From Globomyces pollinis-pini (Eukaryota; Chytridiomycota; Chytridiomycetes; Rhizophydiales; Globomycetaceae): a stretch of 53,937 bases of DNA. The notes under the pieces are model-generated. The model saw only the letters and a list, made by a program, of their open reading frames with translations. It did no database searches and had not been told where the DNA came from. The position numbers and the translations under genes were made by a program. Where the stretch lies: assembly GCA_025399215.1 (NCBI GenBank), contig MU621197.1, forward strand, positions 1 through 53,937, given 5' to 3'. This document shows, one piece after another, positions 35,781 through 45,290 of this stretch (within the stretch, counting starts at the first letter, position 1; every line of letters begins with the position of its first letter).

Positions 35781-36370
35781 TTAATTATGTCTAGTTTGAT
35801 GCATATACGTTTCAATTGCAGCAGAAAAGGCAGCAAACCCAGCACAACCAAGTCCCATTGCTTGTATTCCACCTAAAACTATATGAATTTATCTTTCCAT
35901 ACCGTGACGAGCTAGTACAGCTCCAGCAATACATCCTGAACCGATTCTATTATAGATATCATCTTTTGCACGTATACTTTCTACAATACATTCCGTTCCC
36001 ATAATTAAACCACCCACGGTAGCAAAATTCTTTGCTAAAATAGAAAATAAATCCAATAATTGAAATACCAGTTGATAATGACCTTTCACCCATTTGTTTC
36101 AATGTAATTTTAGTTTGTTCCTTTACAGTCAATCTTAAAAATTTATCATCCAAAGCAGTATCTGCAGACCTGAAAAGTATTAAAGAGATTACAAGATAAT
36201 ACGACATGAATAAACCGAACACACCACCCAACACAAACCCACCACCAACAGCCAAAGTAGCCTAGGAATGAATGATTGAAGTTGCTTACTTTAGCAGGAC
36301 AAGATGTGATGAGTTCTTGGAACATGAATTGGTTTACTTTCTGTTGAAATTCAAATTCTGCGTCTTCCAT
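35781..36370 (-). CDS. TIM22: TIM22, inner-membrane carrier translocase
   Basis: Known: Tim22 forms the channel of the carrier-import complex in the mitochondrial inner membrane. Seen: four exons. The ATG at 36370 gives MEDAEFEFQQKVNQFMFQEL and TSCPAK; a 28-nt intron leads to the GxxxG-rich ATLAVGGGFVLGGVFGLFMS. A 34-nt intron then gives AKNFATVGGLIMGTECIVES with DDIYNRIGSGCIAGAVLARH, and a 30-nt intron gives GGIQAMGLGCAGFAAFSAAI before the stop at 35781. Four hydrophobic stretches, the paired cysteines and the LGCAGFAAFSAAI block are typical of Tim17/22/23 proteins of the Tim22 branch. About 165 residues, normal length. Confidence 0.92.
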
Positions 36371-36431
36371 GAAAAAAAATGAAAAGTTTGTGGATGGAAA
36401 GGAAAGGAAAGAGACTATCAAAGAGAGAGAA

Positions 36432-36475
36432 GGATCCTAATCATGGTTGTACTGAGAGGGGGATCCTAATTAGGA
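36432..36475. repeat. GGATCCTAAT direct repeat and ATCCTAATTAGGAT palindrome upstream of TIM22
   Basis: GGATCCTAAT occurs at 36432-36441 and 36461-36470. The second copy continues into the perfect 14-bp palindrome at 36462-36475. Both lie 60-105 bp upstream of the TIM22 ATG and could be a homodimer binding site. Confidence 0.5.
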
Positions 36476-36573
36476 TTGTATTGTGAAAGATGAGGAGCAT
36501 TTTACCAAGTTACTTGGAGTATTTTACTCCATAAAAAATGAATTACGATTGGAACTAGTTCAATTGAGGTTTA

Positions 36574-37009
36574 TTAAGATGCTCTAGTTAACCAATACAG
36601 TAAAAATATCACTACAAATCCACCTACAATCATCAGCATTCGTCGTCCATGAGGTGTATCCATCACTAATGCCAATTTCTTGCCTGTCCTTTTAATATCA
36701 TCCGAAATATTATCAAATGAACTACCCATATCATCCAGCATTCTAAAGTTATTAATCACCAAGTTACATATGCTCTTCATCCAATGATCCTTGCATTTGC
36801 AATGTAATCTAATATAAGTCCATAAATTCTACAAACTTGTTTAATTTTTGATACTTTATCATGCAGTGTATCTGCCAATCCATCCGTCTGAGTTTCAATT
36901 AATCGGTCTTGTTGTTCACGATTCCTAGCATCATTATTCCTTGATGGTAAGAAAGTAATTCCCAATCCTTACCTGGTTGTTATGAAATCCAGTATTTTTA
37001 CCATGACAT
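36574..37009 (-). CDS. Bet1/Sft1-type Qc-SNARE with C-terminal anchor
   Basis: Seen: exon 1 is only 8 nt (ATGTCATG, 37009-37002), followed by a two-unit intron stack (37001-36940). Exon 2 reads NNDARNREQQDRLIETQTDG, with LADTLHDKVSKIKQ. After a 28-nt intron comes ITLQMQGSLDEEH, and after a 25-nt intron come IMLDDMGSSFDNISDDIKRT and the tail anchor MLMIVGGFVVIFLLYWL. The stop is at 36574. About 115 residues. Known: Bet1 and Sft1/GS15 are short Golgi SNAREs with exactly this layout. Odd: aligned on the conserved M..SSFD, the zero-layer glutamine is replaced by glutamate (in LDEEHI). Which of the two orthologues it is cannot be decided by eye. Confidence 0.82.
36940..37001 (-). other. two-unit stacked intron in the SNARE gene
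   Basis: Unit 1 is 37001-36973 (29 nt, GTAAAAATAC...CATAACAACCAG) and unit 2 is 36972-36940 (33 nt, GTAAGGATTG...CCATCAAG). They abut exactly. Only removal of both joins the 8-nt first exon in frame to NNDARNREQQ (ATG TCA TG|G AAT). Removing unit 1 alone gives an immediate stop (TGG TAA is not formed; the reading is TG|G TAA). Confidence 0.7.
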
Positions 37010-37185
37010 TTTTGTATTGATTCCAGTATGTGAACCTAAATGAGGAGAAAATTGACACACAATGAAATGACAGCATACGTGGCAAGACAGTGAGTTAAAG
37101 AGTAACCATTATCAATAGACTATCACTCATCTCTAATGAAAGTACACTCATAATACTAACAGTATCAACTGTGATTTTTTTATAT

Positions 37186-38632
37186 TCAAGCTATAACTTG
37201 CATTGTGCCATCATCAAGTGTCTTGGTAGACCAAACTCCATTTTTCACCAAAATGTTGATCCCATCTTCAATAATTCCACCAGCATCTGAAATCAATTCA
37301 ACAGGATATCCATCATCCTTTGATATTCTAAAACTTTCACGTGCGACAACTGGTCGATTTTCGATTTGGATTCCTGTTTGTTCATTGATAAATGTCCCAA
37401 TTCGTTTTAATGCAAATCTAGAGAATTTATCAATCAAGCAAAACATTTGGAAAACGTGTGATGACTCTGAATAAATTTCTAATCGAATGTTTGAATTCTT
37501 GAATGGACCTTCTGCGAAATAAATCCCATCATCACGAACACGTTCTGTTCCGCCTACTTGAATCAGCATTGGACAGATTGGAGTATCATCAATTTCATTT
37601 GAAAAAATTGGACTTACGTATGGATTTACTAAATCAGTGTCATGGTCCACATACAAGTTGTGTCTCGTATCTGATTGATATTTTGGGTCATCACTACCAA
37701 CAGGAAGATAATCAAACTGTTCATTCAAATGCCATGCAGGTAGTGATTGAGTTAGATCCAACTAGAATAAAATAAGTTGGTTATAATCATTTACCCATGG
37801 TGATAAACCAACACAAGCTCCAGGCATTGGATATTTTCCATTACTATCCCTACAGAATAACATACAGGCTACTGCTAAACATCCACCTGCACTATCACCT
37901 GCAAACGTGATTTGAGATGGTAAATATTTCTGATTTGAATCCACTGGATCAATCAAGTACTGATAGGCAGAAATAGCATCAATGATCGAACTTGGAAATG
38001 TATGTTCTGGTGCTAAACGATAGTCTATAGCTAGTAATCTAGCATTGCTGTATTTGGCTAATCGCCAAGTAAATATCCGATGTCCTCGTCGATTTCCAGT
38101 AACAAAAGCCCCACTATCGCGTTAATAATATAAATGATTACCCATGTAAATACAATATGACTCGTTCCATTTTTGCTGGGTTACCATTTGGATTATAATC
38201 AATCCACTCACCATTAAAAGAGCCATCATAATTATGCTTACCCACCGTACCTTTCACTACAATCCCATCTCTGATAGGAATCTTGACTTTAGTAATGGAC
38301 ACATTCAATGGAGTAGGGCATGTTGTTTTCCTACCAGATGTCAACTTTTTGGAAAAATCCACATTGTCTTTGAAAGTAAATAGAAAAGTTCTTAATCCTC
38401 TTAGAGTAATATAAATTGGCATAGGAGTAGAAGGTAAACGTGATTTTACTACATCACTCTCTGATCGTTCTTTCATAATTCGTCTTGCAGTAGACATTCC
38501 TATATTCGAATCATTCTCAATCAAATCCAAGTCTGGTGAATTTGTATTTGAATGAGCAGAAGATATTTCTAATGAATCCAATAACTTTGATTGAGTGAGC
38601 GTTGTTGTTAATTTGAATTTCTTATTGTCCAT
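37186..38632 (-). CDS. alpha/beta hydrolase, hormone-sensitive lipase (bHSL) type
   Basis: Seen: the ATG at 38632 and an N-terminal serine-rich extension of about 65 residues. Then comes an oxyanion-hole motif VILYLHGGAFVTG, completed across a 28-nt intron at about 38104-38131, and YRLAPEHTFPSSIIDA. The nucleophile elbow FAGDSAGGCLAVAC follows, then a 33-nt intron after GLSPW. An acidic loop and a candidate catalytic histidine in YSESSHVFQMF precede the stop at 37186. Known: HGGAF plus GDSAGG define the HSL family of esterases and lipases. Substrate is unknown; neutral-lipid or acetyl-ester hydrolysis is usual. No signal peptide, so probably cytosolic or lipid-droplet associated. About 460 residues, intact. 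Confidence 0.85.
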
Positions 38633-38796
38633 TATTATTCTTGTTTTAAAGATTTTAAACAGTGGTCAGTGTATTAGATGGAAGGCGTCAGTGAAACTGA
38701 ATGGGACAAACTAACTGGATTCATCCGCATGTTGATTGCATGTTGATGCATTAAATCTTAGGCGAAGGTACACGAGAGTCATTCTAAGTCATGGTC

Positions 38797-38809
38797 TTCC
38801 AGAATATTC
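38797..38809 (+). promoter_or_regulatory. heat-shock element (three alternating units)
   Basis: TTC-CA-GAA-TA-TTC is a perfect TTCnnGAAnnTTC trimer, the canonical HSF1 site. It lies 45 bp upstream of the Hsp20 ATG at 38855, with a TATTTAAAG TATA-like stretch between them. Confidence 0.8.
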
Positions 38810-38854
38810 TATGGCAAGTATTTAAAGAATTCTAGTTTGATTCCAGTTTCAATC

Positions 38855-39463
38855 ATGTTCAACGAAACCTCTCCCCTTTTTAAACGATCACACGATGCAG
38901 TTTCAAAGCTAGATGTGAAAGATTGTCAGTCTTGTTACCAAGTAAAGATTGACGTGCCAGGATTCAAAAAAGATCAATTAACTGTTAACGTTACTGATGG
39001 ACTTTTGGAAGTCCATGGATGCAAGTCTGTAACGAAAGAAGATACTTCTAATTATCGGATGATTATTCAAGAGAGATACACTGGCGATTTTTATTGTTCC
39101 ATACGATTAGCAAATATAGTGTCAGGGAACGTTACTGCATCTTTACGTGATGGTGTTTTGACAGTGACTATTCCAAAAGCTGAACCGAAGAAAATCAATA
39201 TCACACTCCCTAGTAAATTGTAAATGGAGGTCTGATTAATCCCAATAAAATTTGTATGTAGTTCATACCCTTTTGCTTTTTTTCCGTACGACATCAAGCG
39301 AGCTGAACCAAGCTTGTACAAAAATGTACATCAACAGTTGGAGCAAATACAAGCATATACTGGTTTCTGTCATGCTAGAGCAAATTTGATGGATTGGGAA
39401 AACCCATTTCAAACCTCAAAGTTAGTATGGGATGGTATTCAACAAGAGAGAAGAGTCAAATAA
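38855..39463 (+). CDS. small heat-shock protein (Hsp20/alpha-crystallin) with spliced C-terminal extension
   Basis: Seen: the ATG at 38855 (MFNETSPLFKRSHDAVSKLD) and an alpha-crystallin domain: YQVKIDVPGFKKDQLTVNV, LLEVHGC, then the signature SGNVTASLRDGVLTVTIPK with A-EPKKINI. Without splicing the frame stops at 39223 (ITLPSKL). A GT-AG intron at 39220-39261 (42 nt) splits the codon before that stop and enters an open exon, SYPFAFFPYDIKRAEPSLYK, then QAYTGFCHARANLMDWENPF, ending at 39463. This downstream exon has no ATG of its own, so it is best explained as an alternative tail. Known: sHSPs are ATP-independent holdase oligomers. The HSE upstream implies heat induction. The tail of about 68 residues is not recognised. 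Confidence 0.85.
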
Positions 39464-39599
39464 TAGATTTATCAATCATTGATATTTATCTCAAATAATA
39501 TATCATTTACAGTTTAACATCTGTTTTAGGACTCCTCTGAAAACGTGTAAACAGCTACACTTTCACATTGTATATTCTATAACCATCATACTAATTCTA

Positions 39600-40638
39600 T
39601 CAATAGCAAACACCATCCCAACCATAGTACTGACTATGAGCTGCGCGATTCCACTTTTTAGCATCTGCATTTAAACATTCATCACTTTCCCCAGCTGGTC
39701 CTGAAACAACACATTTCTTTGTGGTATAAATCTGTTTAATTTGATCAGATTGTAATGTGTATTGTTGACCAGAATGAAAGTAACCCATTTTTTGAAATGG
39801 AATCTGTACAGCTAATATTTAATGTTAAAATTGTGATACCTGGATCCCCAAAATGTTGAATTCGATACGATCTTTGCATGAATGGTAAATTTTGAACGTA
39901 ATCTGCCCACTCTTTATTTCCAATTCGCGGTTGTCCATAGGTATATAACGATATTCTAGATGCATATTCGTATCCATACAGTTCAATAAAATCTACAGCT
40001 GCCATTGTAGCTATCGCACCCCCAAGACTATGTCCAGTGAAAATGATTTCAAAATCCGGATATTTATCAACCAAAGTTTTTAATGTTGGTTGAATTTTGA
40101 TACGTAATCCAGCATAAACGTCTTCAAAACCAGCATGTACCTAACCACCATCAAATAATTATTTTTTAAACCTTGACATTATTTGGTACCAAATTTTCTT
40201 CTTGACTAAGTTTTGGTACTATTTGTTGCCAATTGACTTCTGTCTTCCAAAAGAAGATGTTACTCATGAAATTCGAAAATGAATCGGATCCACGATTAGA
40301 CACGACAATGATCTTGTGCTTTTCATTATAAGCTAGAAATCTAGAGGTTAATTTATAATGATTTACGCTCTACCATCGGTATCGTCATCGATAAAAGTAT
40401 CTACTATAACTGTACCAGTTGCATTTCCTTCACAATGTCTACCACATTCAAATTTCTTTGTTGCGTAAATTTGTTTACAATCTATAGATATTAAAATGAT
40501 TCAATTACATGATGTTGCAGCATATTGCATATAGAATGAAAACTTGTCAGATGGATCGTTTGATAAATCAAGTAACGACGTTGGAATGGCATTCAACTGT
40601 GTCAACAGAAACAAAACTTGAAATAGTTTTTGAATCAT
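39600..40638 (-). CDS. secreted class-3 lipase (Rhizomucor-type triacylglycerol lipase)
   Basis: Seen: five exons from the ATG at 40638. MIQKLFQVLFLLTQLNAIPT is a good signal peptide. It is followed by YCKQIYATKKFECGRHCEGN, which holds a likely disulfide, then IIVVSNRGSDSFSNF (oxyanion region), VHAGFEDVYAGL, and the catalytic serine in IIFTGHSLGGAIATMAA. YTYGQPRIGNKEWADYV comes next, then the catalytic aspartate in HFGDP-AVQIPF across a 28-nt intron, and the catalytic histidine in MGYFHSGQQY. The stop is at 39600. Introns are about 27, 41, 31 and 28 nt. Known: fungal lipase class 3 hydrolyses triacylglycerols or feruloyl esters outside the cell. The triad is complete. Confidence 0.9.
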
Positions 40639-41166
40639 ACCTAATCGATTGTAATTCTCCATGTAGTATTTATACAACTACAGAAACGTATTACCTAAGC
40701 ATCCTCGTGCTCTCCGATTCCTGTTTAAGCAATTTGTGTTCAATGCAATACCGATTTGGGTAGACTCTACCAAAGAGAATCGCTTTTCATTGTAGATTTT
40801 CTTGGTTCTTAGTTTAAACTTGACCACGATAGTGCAAACAGTAGATTATCATAATGGTCATGTCATTTTCTTCGGTTAAATGACATAGATTAAGTCCAAT
40901 TGCCTAAAGTCTGTTGTTGTACATAAAGATAGTGTGGCGAAGTTGTTCGGTAAGTTACCAACAATTGGAATTGGCAACATTAATGGTAGATTACCCAGCA
41001 TAACTGATGCATGTAGCTTGCAAACCTTGAAGGTTCTATGCTAGATTTATGAATATTCGAATTGCTTTTTCAGAGCACAAAGGGGGTTTGCCCCCACGTG
41101 ACAGAGTACATGAATACAAAAGCGGTTAATAGACTCAATACAGATTGCAACTAAACATATGGTTTA
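40639..41166. other. intergenic region with a G5/C5 hairpin and CACGTG box
   Basis: No gene was seen in 528 bp. At 41082-41095 GGGGG-TTTG-CCCCC can form a hairpin, directly followed by the E-box CACGTG at 41095-41100. This GC island stands out in AT-rich DNA, about 70 bp past the stop of the minus-strand gene at 41167 and 450 bp upstream of the lipase start. It could serve 3'-end formation of the one or control of the other. Confidence 0.4.
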
Positions 41167-43393
41167 TTAAACCACAAAGAGTGAATAAATGAAGGCAAAA
41201 CATACGCCGACGTAAACAAGAAACAAAGCAAAAAGAACACCTTTGGCAAGTTTTACCTTGAGGTCAACAACGTCGTCCAAAGGAGTCGGTTTGGCATCCG
41301 TCATTACTTCTCCCAAAGGGTCTTCAAACGTGACAGTTTTGTTTTCATCTTTTTTGGCACGCTTTCTCAATCCCTAAAAGTTCAATCAGTAAAAGATAAT
41401 ACACTTTCTTCTTGCATTGGACTATCTTCTTCGCTATCGTCCTCAATGAATTTGACAATTCTTTCTTTCAAAGACGTTTCAACATTAGCATCATCCATTT
41501 CTGATTCAGAAGTAAATGTTGAATCTTTAACACTATCTGAAAACGCATTGAGCTTTTTATCCACAACACTTTCAAACTCTTTCTCACAAGTATTATTTAA
41601 GTCGTTGCTTCTATGATATTTAACATCAATTAATTTACAAATCGTCCGATTTTGACGTTTCCATCTCCATGGTGTCATCTGAAAGTGCCATTGAATAAGT
41701 ATCCAGTTGTATCTGATGGTTTAGCTTGTGTTTATTACCTTCAAAAAGTCCAATTCCTCCAATTGTTCAGTTAACTTGAATACAATTGAATTATAGTGTT
41801 TTTGCTCAGTGTCATTTTGAATCAAATGTTCCGCCTTCTTCAGATTATAAAGTTGATTTTTGATATCCTGAATGGTAAATGTATCTTTTGGATTATACCT
41901 CAATAGATTGGTTGACTTTTTGATGAGTGTTTGATATTTTACGACCAGTATTCCCAACTGGAAACACAAACTTTGCATCTGTGACTTCGTCACTTGAAGT
42001 CTCCAATTGTTTTGTTTGAGACAGGGTTTCTGCGAATTTGGTCATATCAATCTTGTACTCTTCAATCATTTTTGAAGTAAGTGGTACTTGAATGCCTGAG
42101 GATGTTAAACAAACAAGAATTCCAGCTTGAGTTATCATCACTTGATTGTCATTGGACATTAATTTGAACTCAGTCGAGATATCAAAAGGTGATGATGGAT
42201 CGTCGGGGGTTAACATATCATCAGTCACTGGAATAGATTCACCCCATTCGTTTTGAATAAATAAGTCTCCAGTCGCAGCTGTAATGAAATCAACTCTTAT
42301 CAATTTATTGATATCAGTTCGCTAAATGTTATTGTCAACGTTACTTACCGATTGCTTATTTTCGTTCATCAATCCAATGTCAAGTGATTCCTACCATCAA
42401 TTAGCGTGTCAATTTTTAAAATACTTTCATTTCTTCCAAATTTTCTAGCTTTTCACCCAATGTTGCTAGTTTATCATGAAACGACTCATACTCCTCAAAA
42501 CTTTCATCAGTTGCAAATTCATCATATCCCATCAATACATTCAGTCGGTTTTTTAATTCCTGAAAATTAAATTGAATGATTACATTAATTGATAAGGAGA
42601 CTTTATCAGAGAGGTCGCTGTCGATATCACTTGGTAGATCTGGTTGAGAAGATTCCATAGCATCATCCAAGTCTTTAAGTGGTTCATCCCTGCCTTCCAC
42701 AATTGGCTTTTCAATTGGCGCTTTCATTTGACCATCCGACACGACATCTGTTTGCTCAAATTCATTGATGGTATTTAATGTCTTGAATTGACCTATTGAA
42801 GCTTTCATGTCATCCATTAAATTGTTTGCAATAAGACTGTCCACCACGCCATCAGATGGTACAGTAGTAGTATTCAACGACTTTAATTGACCTAACGAAG
42901 CTTTCATATCATCCATTAAATTATTTGCTATAAGAGATGACTCTAAAGTCATTAATGATGCTAATTCATCGAAATCGTTTATGTTTAGCTGATCTGAGTT
43001 TTGGATTTTTGATGATTGATTGTCGATTTCTTCAGGTTCATACGCTTCTGCAGCTTTAGCGACTCCATCAATAACAGGATCTTCCATTAACAAGTTATCA
43101 AAATCAAGATCTTGATCATGAATTTTTTGTTTTTGTAAACGTAATTTTTGTAAATCCAATAGTTGTTCTTTTAAATCTTCAAGAGAGGTTTTCTGTACAA
43201 AATGAGAGTTTCTTTCAGCATTATCTCTAATATCTTTTTCGGAAAGAATGTCATCATCCGTTAAAGCTAGATCAAGCAATTCTTTTGAGAATGGTACTGA
43301 AGAGATCTTTGATTTACTCTTATTGAATAACGTTTGTTCCAGATCTTTGATAATTTCACCAAATTCTGTGTCAGTTTGAAAGTTTGAATCCAT
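41167..43393 (-). CDS. tail-anchored coiled-coil protein sharing a repeat with PCM1
   Basis: Seen: the ATG at 43393 (MDSNFQTDTEFGEIIKDLEQ) and a long acidic exon with an internal near-duplicate (LIANNLMDDMKASLGQLKSL and LIANNLMDDMKASIGQFKTL). A helical unit ends EKLENLEEMK, followed by an intron. A beta-rich middle comes next (VDFITAATGDLFIQNEWGES with SDNQVMITQAGILVCL-like sequence). A second helical unit, AEHLIQNDTEQKHYNSIVFK with LTEQLEELDFLK, is again followed by an intron. After a linker and a 29-nt intron the protein ends with the hydrophobic tail AKGVLFALFLVYVGVCFAFI. The second unit closely resembles AEHLITTEQERECYETVLKK in PCM1. The family is not recognised. Inference: a protein anchored by its C-terminus, perhaps linking satellites to a membrane. 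About 660 residues. Confidence 0.75.
41742..42560 (-). repeat. two copies of the same helical unit in the tail-anchored protein
   Basis: Copy 1 (nt about 42560-42417) contains ESFEEYESFHDKLATLGEKL-ENLEEMK; copy 2 (nt about 41860-41742) contains TEQKHYNSIVFKLTEQLEEL-DFLK. Both end at a phase-0 intron, as in PCM1. Confidence 0.65.
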
Positions 43394-43670
43394 GGATTGA
43401 AGTGAAAAAAGTTAAAAAGGATTCAACCAAACAATGACTTTCCATAGTTTTCTAAGCTTTGGATTTCCAGAAAATAAATTGTTGTAAAGTGTTTACGTTA
43501 GAGTGAATATCACGTCCATTGAGAAGCACGAATTACTATGAGATCTTCCTTAGTACTTTCTAATTGTACATATCTAATGAATCATTCATAGAAACTAGTC
43601 TATTGATTTTATTAACATTCCATTAGTTTATTGGTATTGACTTCAATTCTTTCTTCATCAATTTTCAAAA

Positions 43671-45175
43671 ATGGATAATCAGGATACCAAACCAAAGAAA
43701 GAGAGTTACTTTGGAAATAATCCTTATGAAAAGCAAGATCAAGACCGAATTGCTTTCAATCTATCAAAGGAATTAGGTCCAGAATTCTTAACTGAAAGAA
43801 AAGGCCCTGGTAACTGTATTTCATCAAGTGATTTCATTCTATTTTCTTAGCTAAATTAAAGTATGTGGAAGGTTGGAAATTGGTCAACTTGGCAAATAAT
43901 ATATTGGATTTTAATGGTTGGTCAAGTGAAATCATCAAACAAACGGTAGATTATGTTGATGTAGATCAAGGAAAGTATTCTGTTGGAGTTTCTACAATTG
44001 TTAGAGTGACTCTGAAAGATGGGTAATTATAAAATCAATGTTAAACTATAGTGCATTTCATGAAGTAAATTGAACTGGTTAATGTAAAAGGATGTTGGAT
44101 ATGGTAGTGTAGAAAACAGTAGGTCTAAAAGTATGGCATTTGATAAATCAAAAAAGGAATCAGTTACAGATGGCATTAAAAGGGCCCTAAAGGTAATACC
44201 ATGATAAGTATTTATAATAGCACTTTGGAAATAGTTTAGGAAATTGTGTATACAATCAAGATTATCTTAAAAGAATGAGTAGAATGCCAGTACCAAAGGT
44301 TAATCTGTAGTAATTGACAAACAGACTGTTCCAAAATCCAATAATGAATTATATCACTTTAATGATGTTAAAATTGAACCAGTAAAATTAGAACCAATCA
44401 AACAAACTACATCAAATAACATAGTGGATGAATATGATGATGGTAAATAGTCAATCTCATTTATACTCTTAGAGGATGATTCAATCTATTTAGCGGCAGA
44501 TTTAGAATGTATCGACCCAAAACTGTTAACAGACACGTTTGTTTCTACTTTTTAATAGTAGAACCCATCAACATGTAAACAGACCAGTTTCAACTTCACG
44601 GATCCAACCAGCAGTCGAAGCACCAACTAACAATGTAAATACCGGATCGTCCAAACAGAACCATGTCGCAATTGATTTGAAAAAAGCACCCGAGCCTATT
44701 AATAATCCTTCATCAAGTGCAAGACGAGAAGTGATAGTTAGTTATACCAATGGAACTCATAGACCACTTACTAACAAATCGAGTGCACCCAACAGTAGGC
44801 CAGAAATTACGACTAAACCAACAACAACTATCCAAAAACCATCAACTTCAAATCCTATGCTTAGCGCTAATAGACCTTCAGATTCAAAGGTATACCCAAA
44901 CCCGACCGCCAATACTGGAAATCGACAACTAGGCACTCCTTTTCAACCACAATCGATGCAAAATACCCCTAACCAAAGTAAGCACCATATTTCTGACGGT
45001 AGTACCTCCTTATATAACTCCTATCACAGCCAAACGTATCAATAACTTTCATGGCACTTTTCAACAAACTCCCGTACCCTATAATAGTAGACCTATTGTA
45101 GTTGCCAACAGTCTTGTGAACAATAATCCTGTTGACAATAAAAATAAGCGACCAAGAGTAAATGAAACTGGATGA
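43671..45175 (+). CDS. RAD52: RAD52 homologous-recombination mediator
   Basis: Known: Rad52 forms rings that anneal single strands and load Rad51. Seen: the ATG at 43671 (MDNQDTKPKKESYFGNNPY) and the N-terminal domain with YVEGWKLVNLANNILDFNGW, IIKQTVDYVDVDQGKYSVGV, RVTLKDG-AFHE-DVGYGSVE, VTDGIKRALK and HFGNSLGNCVYNQDYLKRM. The C-terminal half is proline-, serine- and asparagine-rich and ends NKNKRPRVNETG at 45175. Nine or so exons include a 13-nt microexon at 44052-44064 coding the end of DG and AFHE. The others join over introns of 22-44 nt. The conserved annealing domain is complete. It is divergent from the tail-anchored gene, with a 277-bp shared promoter. Confidence 0.95.
44052..44064 (+). 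other. 13-nt microexon of RAD52
   Basis: It is flanked by introns 44023-44051 (29 nt) and 44065-44090 (26 nt). Including it gives LKDGAFHEDVGYG, matching the invariant KDG-(S/A)(Y/F)HEDVGYG of Rad52. Skipping it breaks the frame. Confidence 0.9.
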
Positions 45176-45290
45176 AGATAGGTACCATGATAAAAATAAA
45201 ACTTGCAATCCCTTTCGTCTAATAAGTATGCAACAAATATAAGCTGATTTGTTTTATTTCATAAAAAAAAAAGTAGTTCAAGTAAACCAG

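Noticed and set aside
40509..40763. 84-codon plus-strand frame over the lipase 5' end
   Set aside because: It overlaps the signal peptide and first intron of the well-supported lipase on the other strand.
41082..41100. G5/C5 hairpin as a bacterial-style terminator
   Set aside because: The genome is clearly eukaryotic and there is no T-run. It is reported only as an odd GC island.
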